From Bacteroidales bacterium UBA4459 (GTDB lineage Bacteria; Bacteroidota; Bacteroidia; Bacteroidales; F082): a stretch of DNA of 25,322 nt. Where the stretch lies: positions 1 through 25,322 of the forward strand of contig DGOT01000245.1 of the NCBI GenBank assembly GCA_002389465.1, in the 5' to 3' direction. Below the pieces are notes generated by a model. It was not told the origin of the DNA. It was given only the letters and a program-made list of their open reading frames with translations, and made no database searches. Numbering within the stretch: the stretch's first letter is position 1; every line of letters begins with the position of its first letter. Positions 8,509-14,953 of the stretch are shown here, piece by piece. The position numbers and the translations under genes were made by a program.

Positions 8509-8704
8509 GATAATTTACCGGCACGGCAGGTCTTCTGACTCGCTCACCCCTGAGGCCTTCCCAATTCACTCCCCTTATGTCGGGAAAATCAGTGACCCAG
8601 GTTTCAGAGGCTTTTTTTGAGCTTACAGCAGCGGGAACTGTACAGGATTTACACCTGTTTCCCTATTAAGCCATCCATCCGGTCTGATGGATATTATCGG
8701 CACC
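8509..8704 (-). promoter_or_regulatory. Cobalamin (AdoCbl-type) riboswitch
   Basis: On the minus strand the leader contains the classical cobalamin riboswitch parts in order: GGTGCC, then GGGAAACAGGTGTAAATCC, CCCGCTGCTGTAA, GGTCACTG (the B12 box; usual core GCCACTG), and GTGAGCGAGTCAGAAGACC followed by TGCCGTGCCGG. The P1 helix closes by GATAAT (8698-8693) with ATTATC (8514-8509). Bound cobalamin would turn off the downstream uptake operon. The 107 bases between the aptamer and the first ATG (8402-8508) hold no gene and presumably form the expression platform; I saw no strong terminator there, so control of translation initiation is more likely. Confidence 0.95.
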
Positions 8705-8715
8705 ATTGCCTGGTA

Positions 8716-8723
8716 CAAATGTA
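8716..8723 (-). promoter_or_regulatory. -7 element (TACATTTG) of the B12 operon
   Basis: On the minus strand TACATTTG matches TAnnTTTG exactly and lies a dozen bases before the riboswitch aptamer, so transcription would begin near 8709. No convincing -33 TTTG was seen at the right distance. Confidence 0.6.
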
Positions 8724-8761
8724 ACACATTTTCTGAATTTATTTTAATTACAAGTAACAAC

Positions 8762-8791
8762 TTGTCAATGAAATTAATTTATATACTTTTG
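8762..8791 (+). promoter_or_regulatory. Promoter of the 75-residue lipoprotein gene
   Basis: TTG (8762-8764), 19 bases, then TACTTTTG (8784-8791) matches the Bacteroidota -33/-7 layout well. It implies a transcript start near 8797 and excludes the in-frame upstream ATGs, supporting the start at 8816. Confidence 0.65.
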
Positions 8792-8815
8792 CACTACTCA
8801 AGCACTTGCAACAAG

Positions 8816-9043
8816 ATGTATATACGCATAAAAAGCATATGGTTATTACTGGCGGGCTCTGTCATTCTTCTTCTAGCATCATGTGCAAAAAACAGTTACA
8901 GCCATAAATACAACAATTCTTACAGGTCGTACTCCCAGTCAGCCTACCCTGTATCACAAAAGTCGACTCCTGTAGTTAAAAAATATGTGATTCCTGGTCG
9001 GAAAAAAGCTGTTCTTGGTCAGGATGGCAGGTTCCTGAAATAA
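8816..9043 (+). CDS. Small hypothetical lipoprotein (75 aa)
   Basis: I do not recognise this gene. The longest reading frame begins at 8687, but that part is antisense to the cobalamin riboswitch and lies before the predicted promoter. The ATG at 8816 follows the predicted transcript start and gives a clean lipoprotein signal: MYIRIKS, a hydrophobic run, and lipobox LLASC at about residue 22. The mature part is about 53 residues, rich in Ser, Tyr and Asn (NSYSHKYNNSYRSYSQS), then Pro/Val/Lys, ending GRKKAVLGQDGRFLK. It would be a small lipid-anchored envelope protein. It is monocistronic and followed by an inverted repeat and a hairpin terminator. Confidence 0.65.
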   Translation: MYIRIKSIWLLLAGSVILLLASCAKNSYSHKYNNSYRSYSQSAYPVSQKSTPVVKKYVIPGRKKAVLGQDGRFLK

Positions 9044-9112
9044 AAATCATACCTTTTAAGAAGGTGGCCTTGCTTTGCCCCTGAAAGGGCCTATTAATCA
9101 TTTCTTCATTTT

Positions 9113-9195
9113 AATATCGAACTCCGATTAACGATGTTAGAATTCCGAAGTATTCGGAATCAACCATCAAAAATCAACATTCGTTAATCGATATT
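9113..9195. repeat. Imperfect long inverted repeat with nested hairpin
   Basis: An outer arm (9113-9138, AATATCGA...GATTAACGATGTT) is nearly complementary to the right arm (9176-9195, AACATTCGTTAATCGATATT); the left arm has a few extra bases. Inside is a perfect 8-base stem ATTCCGAA-GTA-TTCGGAAT (9142-9160). The sequence is low in C+G and made of ATTCG/TTAATCGATATT words, like short intergenic repeats I associate with Bacteroidota chromosomes. It lies in the 3' flank of the small lipoprotein gene. It could be a miniature mobile repeat or an RNA structure. Confidence 0.6.
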
Positions 9196-9243
9196 CGCCA
9201 TTCAATTTATATTATCAAATTCAGGCGAAACCAATAGAACATG

Positions 9244-9268
9244 ACCACCAGCAAAGCAGGTGGTTTTT
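9244..9268 (+). terminator. Probable terminator of the small lipoprotein transcript
   Basis: ACCACC (9244-9249) pairs with GGTGGT (9259-9264), with a GC/GC pair inside, and is followed by T's on the plus strand. It stands about 200 bases after the lipoprotein stop, so the transcript would carry the inverted repeat in its 3' end. Confidence 0.5.
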
Positions 9269-9280
9269 CAATGAAAAATA

Positions 9281-9310
9281 AAAAAACCGCCCTGATTCTG
9301 CGAGCGGTTT
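9281..9310 (-). terminator. Rho-independent terminator of pruA
   Basis: On the minus strand AAACCGC (9310-9304) pairs with GCGGTTT (9290-9284), followed directly by a long T run (to about 9275). It is about 20 bases after the pruA stop. Confidence 0.8.
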
Positions 9311-9331
9311 CTTTTCAGCTAAAACAATTTC

Positions 9332-10963
9332 TTATTCTTCCTCCATATAAGGATATCTAAAATCTGTTGCAGGGATAAATGTTTCTTTTATTGTGCGTGG
9401 GCTCACCCAACGCAACAGGTTTAAACTTCCACCGGCTTTATCATTCGTACCTGACCCTCTAGCCCCTCCAAACGGCTGTAAACCAACCATCGCACCGGAT
9501 GGTTTGTCGTTGATGTAAAAATTACCGGCAGCATAACGCAATACCTTACAGGCCTGAATCATGGCATACTTATCATTCGAGAAAATAGAGCCCGTTAAAG
9601 CATAAGGCGATGTCTGGTCACAAATATTCAGGGTTTTAATGTAATCCTTATCATCGTAAACATAGATGGTCATCACAGGGCCAAAAATCTCTTCTTTCAT
9701 GGTAGTGAAATCAGGATTTGTGGTCTTCAGAATAGTCGGCTGGATAAAGTAACCAACCGATTTATCACCAGTTCCTCCGGTAATAATTTCGCAGTCATCT
9801 GTGTTTTTTGCAATATCAATATATTGCATGATGTTGTCAAAGGATTTTTCATCAATAACCGCATTCATGAAGTTGGAAAAATCTTCAACGCCGCCGACTG
9901 TTATTCGTGAAACTTGTTCTTGCAGATTTTTCTTCACTTCACCCCACAGTGACTTAGGAATATATGAACGTGATGCAGCTGAACATTTCTGACCCTGATA
10001 TTCGAAAGCCCCGCGGACAATAGCTGTGGCCACTTCAATGGGATTGGCCGATTGATGGACAAAAATAAAATCTTTTCCACCGGTTTCGCCAACCAGTTTC
10101 GGATAGGAAACATAATTGGTTAGATTCTGAGAAACACCACGCCATAAGCTATTGAAAGTGGCATTGGATCCCGTAAAATGGATACCTCCCAAATCTTTGT
10201 GTTTCAAGACGATATTTCCAATAACCGAACCGGGGCCGGGCACAAAATTAATCACGCCATCCGGTAAACCTGCTTCCTTAAAAATCTTCATCAGGTAGTA
10301 ACTTGATAGCAAAGATGTTGTTGCTGGTTTCCATACCGTCGTATTTCCCATCAGCGTAACTGCCATGTTTAAGTTGGAGGCAATGGCCGTAAAATTGAAC
10401 GGAGTAACCGTAAAAACAAATCCTTCCAGCGCCCTGTATTCCATGCGGTTAAACTGGCCAAATTCTGATTTAGGCTGTTCGTTATATATCTGCGAAGCAA
10501 AATAGATGTTGTACCTCAAATAATCAATGGTTTCGCAAGCTGCATCAATTTCAGCCTGGAAAACACTCTTGTCCTGCCCCAGCATCGTAGATGCAACAAT
10601 CAAACTCCGATATTTTTTTGACAGCAATTCTGCGGCACGTAGCATGATTGACGAGCGCTCCAAATAGGAAATATCCTCCCACTTTTGTTTGGCTTTAAGC
10701 GATGCATCGATGGCAAGATTCACTTCTTTTTCTGTTGCCTGGTGATAAGTCGCCAGTACATGACTGTGTTTGTGTGGCATGACCACTTTATCTGTTTTTC
10801 CAGTTCTGATTTCCTTTCCACCGATAATCAGAGGGATTTCTATTTCCTGATTGCTTAGGCGTTCTAATTCCGCAACAACTTCTTCTCGCTCTTTGCTTCC
10901 CGGTGCATAATCCAAAATGGGTTCGTTTTCCGGCACGTCAAATAAAAATATTCCATTATTCAT
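9332..10963 (-). CDS. pruA: L-glutamate gamma-semialdehyde (P5C) dehydrogenase
   Basis: This enzyme oxidises L-glutamate-5-semialdehyde (in equilibrium with pyrroline-5-carboxylate) to glutamate with NAD+, the second step of proline breakdown. The 543-residue product is a full-length aldehyde dehydrogenase of the P5C dehydrogenase group. It shows TPFNFTAIASNLN near 187, the NAD-binding VWKPATTSLLSSYY near 210, catalytic E293 in VGETGGKD, catalytic nucleophile C327 in GQKCSAASR, and EEIFGPVMTIYVY near the C-terminus. It stands alone, with its own promoter and terminator; no proline dehydrogenase gene is in the window. No missing catalytic residues were seen. Confidence 0.93.
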   Translation of the reverse strand: MNNGIFLFDVPENEPILDYAPGSKEREEVVAELERLSNQEIEIPLIIGGKEIRTGKTDKVVMPHKHSHVLATYHQATEKEVNLAIDASLKAKQKWEDISYLERSSIMLRAAELLSKKYRSLIVASTMLGQDKSVFQAEIDAACETIDYLRYNIYFASQIYNEQPKSEFGQFNRMEYRALEGFVFTVTPFNFTAIASNLNMAVTLMGNTTVWKPATTSLLSSYYLMKIFKEAGLPDGVINFVPGPGSVIGNIVLKHKDLGGIHFTGSNATFNSLWRGVSQNLTNYVSYPKLVGETGGKDFIFVHQSANPIEVATAIVRGAFEYQGQKCSAASRSYIPKSLWGEVKKNLQEQVSRITVGGVEDFSNFMNAVIDEKSFDNIMQYIDIAKNTDDCEIITGGTGDKSVGYFIQPTILKTTNPDFTTMKEEIFGPVMTIYVYDDKDYIKTLNICDQTSPYALTGSIFSNDKYAMIQACKVLRYAAGNFYINDKPSGAMVGLQPFGGARGSGTNDKAGGSLNLLRWVSPRTIKETFIPATDFRYPYMEEE

Positions 10964-11018
10964 GTTTATAGCTATTTAGGTTTAATATAATTAAGTGCTC
11001 TGTGATTTAAACAGACTG

Positions 11019-11026
11019 CAAAAATA
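11019..11026 (-). promoter_or_regulatory. -7 element (TATTTTTG) of pruA
   Basis: On the minus strand TATTTTTG fits TAnnTTTG, about 55 bases before the pruA ATG. No matching -33 element was seen. The rest of 10964-11205 is AT-rich and shows nothing else I can name. Confidence 0.4.
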
Positions 11027-11205
11027 ATCTATTTTAATTAAGTCTAATTTAATATAATAGAATTTCTTTGTTAATCTTCGGAAAGGTATTTTGATGAGGG
11101 CGAGGCAATCACCCAGCCTTGTAAGTCAAAATATTATACTGCAATAATTTGTAAGAGGTAATGGAATTTGAATTTCTGGAGAGATGAGGTATAAGAAGTG
11201 CACTA

Positions 11206-11409
11206 TCATCCTCCACTAATCAGGTGAATAATCTGAACATCATCACCGTCAACAACTTCCTGCGTAGCACACTCATTCTTTTTGATGAGTTTTCCATTGA
11301 CTTTAATCACAAGCATTTTGAAAGAGAACTTTTTCAATTTAAGAATTTCAGCAATAGTAAGGCTCTCCTCTTCAAAAAATTGCGGTCTGTTATTTAAAGT
11401 GATGTTCAT
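11206..11409 (-). CDS. ThiS/MoaD-like sulfur carrier protein
   Basis: Small beta-grasp proteins of this kind are adenylated and thiocarboxylated at a C-terminal Gly-Gly and donate sulfur to thiamine or to molybdopterin. The 67-residue product begins MNITLNNR, contains VIKVNGKLIKK and VDGDDVQIIHL, and ends in SGG, the required Gly-Gly end. I start it at the ATG at 11409, one base after the stop of the ThiF-like gene; a longer in-frame reading from 11484 would overlap that gene and add an unlikely N-terminus. By sequence it is nearer ThiS than MoaD. No thiG, thiH, thiC or thiE is nearby, while AOR and moa genes are, so a role in pterin cofactor sulfuration is likely but inferred. Confidence 0.8.
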   Translation of the reverse strand: MNITLNNRPQFFEEESLTIAEILKLKKFSFKMLVIKVNGKLIKKNECATQEVVDGDDVQIIHLISGG

Positions 11410-11410
11410 A

Positions 11411-11995
11411 TTATAATTCGTTAAGGAGTATTTCCAAAACAGTATTGGCCTGCATATGAGCAACAATGCCAACCCGCGGTGCAAGGGGAGGTAAGTCTTC
11501 TGAAATCTCCCTCACTTCATCACCGCAAATAAACAGATTGTCTGCCTGCCGGCAATGAATCGAATTGCTTTCGCCCCAACCGGCCATTCCCAACCCCAAA
11601 ACCAAGGGGGTCTTCGGCAAATATTTTGATGCTGTTTCTACAATTGTTTGTTTCATTTCGGCTTTGTCAAAAGCCTCCACAATCACATCTGAGTTTTGAT
11701 AAATTTCAACAATGCTGATTGCATCCAGTTTAATGTCATGCACTTCAACTTCTGTTCCGGGATTAATCAGCTGAATATTCTCAGAAAGACAATCCACTTT
11801 TTTCCGGCCAATCTGATTATAGAAATAATACTGTCGGTTCAGGTTGTTTTCTTCAATAACATCAAAGTCGGCAATAATGAGTTTGCCCACACCTACTCTG
11901 GCCAGTGCAACCGCGCAGTTTGAACCCAACCCGCCACAACCTGCAATGCCAACAGTTTTGTCCTTGAGTTTTTCTTTTATCTGCTTAAAATTCAT
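11411..11995 (-). CDS. ThiF/MoeB-family sulfur-carrier adenylyltransferase (short form)
   Basis: E1-like enzymes of this family adenylate the C-terminal glycine of ThiS or MoaD before sulfur transfer. The 194-residue product has the nucleotide-binding GIAGCGGLGSN near residue 16, DFDVIEENNLNRQ near 42 and KKVDCLSENI near 65, which fits the short ThiF family 2 type rather than full-length MoeB (about 250). It lacks the two CxxC zinc pairs of MoeB/long ThiF; the candidate reactive cysteine is in LFICGDE near residue 157. It is translationally tight with the carrier gene (1 base between) and divergent from AOR, with a ModE-type box between them. Alternative: a genuine thiamine enzyme. Confidence 0.82.
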   Translation of the reverse strand: MNFKQIKEKLKDKTVGIAGCGGLGSNCAVALARVGVGKLIIADFDVIEENNLNRQYYFYNQIGRKKVDCLSENIQLINPGTEVEVHDIKLDAISIVEIYQNSDVIVEAFDKAEMKQTIVETASKYLPKTPLVLGLGMAGWGESNSIHCRQADNLFICGDEVREISEDLPPLAPRVGIVAHMQANTVLEILLNEL

Positions 11996-12044
11996 CCCGG
12001 CAATACACTACTTAAGTTGAGTACCAAAATTGGTTTTGAATATT

Positions 12045-12052
12045 CAAAAATA
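12045..12052 (-). promoter_or_regulatory. -7 element (TATTTTTG) of the thiF-like/thiS-like pair
   Basis: On the minus strand TATTTTTG fits TAnnTTTG and lies about 50 bases before the ThiF-like ATG. No clear -33 was seen. The ModE-type box at 12138-12161 lies about 110 bases upstream of the implied start. Confidence 0.4.
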
Positions 12053-12137
12053 CATTTTTTAAATTGTTTGTTGTTTTTTACTGGAAAGCATAAGTTCCTA
12101 AAGGTCATTTTCTTTCCTGAACAGCCGTATTAAAATC

Positions 12138-12161
12138 CGTTATGCTTTCATTTGCATATCT
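12138..12161. promoter_or_regulatory. ModE-type box A, upstream of the AOR gene
   Basis: CGTTATG-N10-CATATCT, a 24-base imperfect inverted repeat (6 of 7 positions symmetric at CATATC/GnTATG, extended arms ATCCGTTATG and ATCAGATATG when both are read inward). Arms and spacing agree with two other copies in this window and with the 24-base E. coli ModE box as I recall it (CGTTATA-N10-CATAACG at modA). Its centre lies about 65 bases before the implied AOR transcript start, a position typical of activation. It could also act on the divergent ThiF-like gene. Confidence 0.65.
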
Positions 12162-12201
12162 GATTATTAGCACTTTTCGTCCTATTAATTGTAATAATTT
12201 C

Positions 12202-12209
12202 TATTTTTG
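12202..12209 (+). promoter_or_regulatory. -7 element (TATTTTTG) of the AOR gene
   Basis: TATTTTTG fits TAnnTTTG and implies a start near 12215, about 40 bases before the ATG at 12256. The -33 region (around 12175-12181, TTTTCG) is weak, which fits a promoter needing an activator. Confidence 0.5.
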
Positions 12210-12255
12210 TTGTGTGCATTTCTTAGCGAAATCAGAAACAATAAAATACATAGCA

Positions 12256-14415
12256 ATGAATATTGAAGAAATTAAAAATCAGCACAAATTATTAAAAGAG
12301 TGGACTTATGAGATAACTCCTATTGAAAAGGGATATTCTGATAAAACGCTCTATATTAATGTTTCAGACAACACCATAAAAACCAAAGATGTTCCACCCG
12401 AAATGAAAGAAAAGTTTATTGGAGGGAAGGGTTATGGGCTCAGGTATTTGTGGGATGCTACGAAACCTGACACCAAATGGAATGACCCCGAAAATGAGAT
12501 TGTCATATCTGGCGGGCCAATTTGCGGGATTACTCAATATTCAGGAACCGGGAAGTCATTGGTTGTGAGCATATCCCCCCTTACGAATTCGGTAATTGAC
12601 AGTAATGTTGGTGGATATTTTGGGCCGTTCCTGAAATTCTCAGGCTTTGATGCAATTGAGCTTCAGGGTAAAGCTGAAAAAGACATCATCATATTTATTG
12701 ATGGCGTGCATGGTAAAATCGAAATTCTTGAAGCCCCGGCCGAAGCTATAGACAGCCATGTGCTTGCCGAGCAACTGACAGAGATGTATGCTGATGATGA
12801 CCGCGACAGGAAAAATGTGGCCGTTGTTTCAACAGGGAAAGCTGCTGAGCATTCATTTATTGGCATGCTTAACTTTAGTTTTTTCGATTCCAAGCGGAAG
12901 CACGTGCGACTGAAGCAAGCTGGTCGTGGTGGTATCGGTACGGTTTTCCGCGATAAAAGAATCAAAGCATTGGTTTGTAAAGTTCCGGGCGTTAAAGGAA
13001 ACCTGAACAATGTGGTTGACCTGAAAGCCATCATGGAGAGAGGAAAAACGTTCAACCGGGAAATGCGCGAACTTGATGACGACCAAGCTGAAATGAGAAC
13101 CAAAGGAACGGCTCACCTGATGGAGATCATGAATGATTATGACCTTCTTCCAACCAACAATTACAAATTTGGAAGCCATCCCGACATTAAAAACATTGAC
13201 TCTGAAGAATGGAAACGCCGCTTTACCCAAGGCATCCCCGATGGTTGCTGGATTGGTTGCAACATGTCGTGTTCGAAAGGTGTTGATAATTACGAAATAA
13301 GAACAGGTCCCTATGCCGGACAGAAGGTTTTGGTTGACGGGCCGGAATATGAAAATGCCGGAGGGCTGGGTTCAAACTGTGGAATTTTCAATCCTGATTA
13401 TATCATCGAAGCCAATTTTTATTGCGACACTTACGGTATCTGTACCATTTCGTGGGGAACACTTATGGCTTTTATCATGGAGTGTTATGAAAACGGCATT
13501 CTTAACGAGGAAAGAACCGGCGGTTTAAAGCTCAATTTCGGGAACTCTGATTCAGCCATGGAAGTTATGCACCAGCTTGCCCGCGGAGAAGGATTCGGCC
13601 TGATTGCCGGTTTGGGTGTTCGCAGAATGAAAGAAATGTTCATTGAAAAAGGATGGGGCGATGCCGATTTCCTGCAGGATATTGGCATGGAAAACAAAGG
13701 CCTAGAATATTCCGAATATATTTCCAAAGAATCGCTGGCACAGCAGGGCGGGTTTGCCATGACAAACAAAGGCCCGCAGCATGATGAAGCCTGGCTTATT
13801 TTTATGGATATGGTAAATAACCAAATTCCCACTTTTGAGGACAAAGCAGAAGCTCTGCACTATTTCCCTATGTTCCGCACCTGGTTCGGATTGATGGGAT
13901 TATGTAAACTTCCATGGAATGATGTTGAACCTGAAAATAATGCAGAGACGGATGAACCGGCAAAAGTACCGGAACACGTTGACAATTATGTGACCATCTT
14001 TAATGCGGTTACAGGTCAGAACATTGACAAAGACGAAATGATCCGCCAGTCGGAAAGAGTGTATAATTTCCAAAGGATTTTTAACCTGAGAAGGGGATTC
14101 GGCATCCGGAAATACGATGCGCAACCATATCGCGCCGCAGGTCCAGTTACTATTGAAGAATACGAATCAAGAGCAGAACGCTACGACAAGCAAATGAAGG
14201 AACTTATTGGTGTTGACCCGGAAGGAAAAACAACGGAAGAAAAACGCGATATTATTCGTAAATACCGTGAAGGCCAATACGAGAAACTCTTAGACGCCGT
14301 TTACTTCAGAAGAGGCTGGAACAGCAATGGTGTACCGAAAATATCTCATCTGAAAAACCTGGGAATGGATCTTCCTGAACTTATTGAACTGATTGCACCC
14401 TATCAGGAAGATTAA
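12256..14415 (+). CDS. Tungsten-dependent aldehyde:ferredoxin oxidoreductase family protein
   Basis: AOR-family enzymes hold a tungsten bis-pyranopterin and one [4Fe-4S] cluster and oxidise aldehydes to acids (or the reverse) with ferredoxin. The 719-residue product, counted from the ATG at 12256, shows the N-terminal pterin-binding pattern KFIGGKGYGLRYLW, GPEYENAGGLGSNCGI, and DTYGICTISWGTLMAF. The cluster ligands are probably C331, C335 and C339 (GCWIGCNMSC) plus C550 (GLCKLPW). The C-x3-C-x3-C spacing differs from the C-x2-C-x3-C I recall for P. furiosus AOR, and the protein is over 100 residues longer than that enzyme. An upstream in-frame ATG at 12142 is rejected because it precedes the promoter. 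The true substrate cannot be told. No ferredoxin-like or flavin partner subunit gene is beside it. Confidence 0.9.
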   Translation: MNIEEIKNQHKLLKEWTYEITPIEKGYSDKTLYINVSDNTIKTKDVPPEMKEKFIGGKGYGLRYLWDATKPDTKWNDPENEIVISGGPICGITQYSGTGKSLVVSISPLTNSVIDSNVGGYFGPFLKFSGFDAIELQGKAEKDIIIFIDGVHGKIEILEAPAEAIDSHVLAEQLTEMYADDDRDRKNVAVVSTGKAAEHSFIGMLNFSFFDSKRKHVRLKQAGRGGIGTVFRDKRIKALVCKVPGVKGNLNNVVDLKAIMERGKTFNREMRELDDDQAEMRTKGTAHLMEIMNDYDLLPTNNYKFGSHPDIKNIDSEEWKRRFTQGIPDGCWIGCNMSCSKGVDNYEIRTGPYAGQKVLVDGPEYENAGGLGSNCGIFNPDYIIEANFYCDTYGICTISWGTLMAFIMECYENGILNEERTGGLKLNFGNSDSAMEVMHQLARGEGFGLIAGLGVRRMKEMFIEKGWGDADFLQDIGMENKGLEYSEYISKESLAQQGGFAMTNKGPQHDEAWLIFMDMVNNQIPTFEDKAEALHYFPMFRTWFGLMGLCKLPWNDVEPENNAETDEPAKVPEHVDNYVTIFNAVTGQNIDKDEMIRQSERVYNFQRIFNLRRGFGIRKYDAQPYRAAGPVTIEEYESRAERYDKQMKELIGVDPEGKTTEEKRDIIRKYREGQYEKLLDAVYFRRGWNSNGVPKISHLKNLGMDLPELIELIAPYQED

Positions 14416-14441
14416 AGATTCTTTAAAAAAGTTTGATGAAG

Positions 14442-14473
14442 GCGTTCTCTGTAAGTTTGGAGAACGCTTTTTG
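14442..14473 (+). terminator. Rho-independent terminator of the AOR gene
   Basis: GCGTTCTC (14442-14449) pairs perfectly with GAGAACGC (14460-14467), followed by TTTTTG. It stands 26 bases after the AOR stop and isolates AOR from the modE-like operon. Confidence 0.9.
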
Positions 14474-14531
14474 TTTAAATAATACTCATTCTAAATAAGG
14501 TAAGTCTTAAACCAGAAACAAGTTTCATTAT

Positions 14532-14539
14532 TACATTTG
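14532..14539 (+). promoter_or_regulatory. -7 element (TACATTTG) of the modE-like operon
   Basis: TACATTTG matches TAnnTTTG exactly. Transcription would start near 14545, inside ModE-type box B, so binding there would block initiation. Confidence 0.6.
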
Positions 14540-14543
14540 CAAC

Positions 14544-14567
14544 CGATATGTAAAAAATCGCATATCG
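14544..14567. promoter_or_regulatory. ModE-type box B, at the modE-like promoter
   Basis: CGATATG-N10-CATATCG, a perfect 7-base inverted repeat; the extended arms, read inward, are AACCGATATG and AATCGATATG, matching at 9 of 10 positions. It starts 5 bases after the -7 element and covers the implied transcript start, the position of a repressor. Autoregulation by the ModE-like protein encoded 15 bases downstream is the simplest reading. Confidence 0.75.
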
Positions 14568-14581
14568 ATTAAAATATATAT

Positions 14582-14953
14582 ATGAAACCACCAAGAAGTT
14601 CGAAAAATGATGTTTTCTTAAGATACAAACTATGGTTATCCGCAGTTTCGGGAGAAGGAATTATTGGTGAAGGGCAATATCAATTACTTCGGGCCATCGA
14701 AGAAAAAGGCTCCCTTAAAGCAGCTGCCGAGGAATTGGGGATGAGCTACCGAAAATCATGGGGAGACATCAAAAACGCCGAAGAATTACTTGGCTATGAA
14801 CTGACTGAAAAACAACGTGGGGGAAAAGACGGCGGCAACTCACTACTGACTGACAAAGCAAAAAAATTACTGGAAGCCTACGATGCTTTACACAAAAAAA
14901 TGGATACGGCTATTGAAGATGCATATGAAGACTTTAAAGCGCAGATTAAATGA
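14582..14953 (+). CDS. ModE-like winged-helix regulator without molybdate-binding domain
   Basis: ModE is the molybdate/tungstate-responsive regulator of uptake and cofactor genes. This 123-residue protein is the DNA-binding half only. It shows the ModE-type winged helix-turn-helix: IIGEGQYQLLRAIEEKGSLK then AAAEELGMSYRKSWGDIKN as the HTH, and a wing with ELTEKQRGGKDGGNSLLT, where ModE has a Gly-rich GGkgGGG segment. The rest is a helix (KAKKLLEAYDALHKKMDTA) usable for dimerisation. The C-terminal Mop/TOBE domains that bind oxyanion in E. coli ModE are absent, so the signal must reach it in another way. It overlaps the TiaS-related gene by 4 bases (ATGA), and an inverted repeat sits at its own promoter. 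Confidence 0.88.
   Translation: MKPPRSSKNDVFLRYKLWLSAVSGEGIIGEGQYQLLRAIEEKGSLKAAAEELGMSYRKSWGDIKNAEELLGYELTEKQRGGKDGGNSLLTDKAKKLLEAYDALHKKMDTAIEDAYEDFKAQIK

Noticed and set aside
8687..8815. Upstream in-frame extension of the 75-residue lipoprotein to an ATG at 8687
   Set aside because: It runs antisense through the end of the cobalamin riboswitch and its promoter, and precedes the lipoprotein's own TTG-N19-TACTTTTG promoter; it also destroys the signal peptide.
9060..9094. Hairpins in 9060-9094 (ACCTT/AAGGT and GCCC/GGGC) as terminator of the small lipoprotein gene
   Set aside because: Stems are only 4-5 bases and no T run follows; the hairpin at 9244-9268 is better.
11410..11484. Upstream in-frame ATG at 11484 for the ThiS-like gene
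   Set aside because: It would overlap the ThiF-like coding region by 74 bases, and only the ATG at 11409 gives the standard beta-grasp length of 67 residues.
11206..11995. Thiamine biosynthesis as the function of the ThiS/ThiF-like pair
   Set aside because: Not excluded, but no other thi gene is in the window and the pair is back to back with AOR; kept as an alternative rather than the main call.
12142..12255. Upstream in-frame ATG at 12142 as the AOR start
   Set aside because: It lies within ModE-type box A and before the TATTTTTG promoter; the extension is Cys/Phe-rich and unlike AOR N-termini.
12663..13230. Minus-strand reading frames inside the AOR gene
   Set aside because: They are antisense shadows of a long, well-supported coding region.
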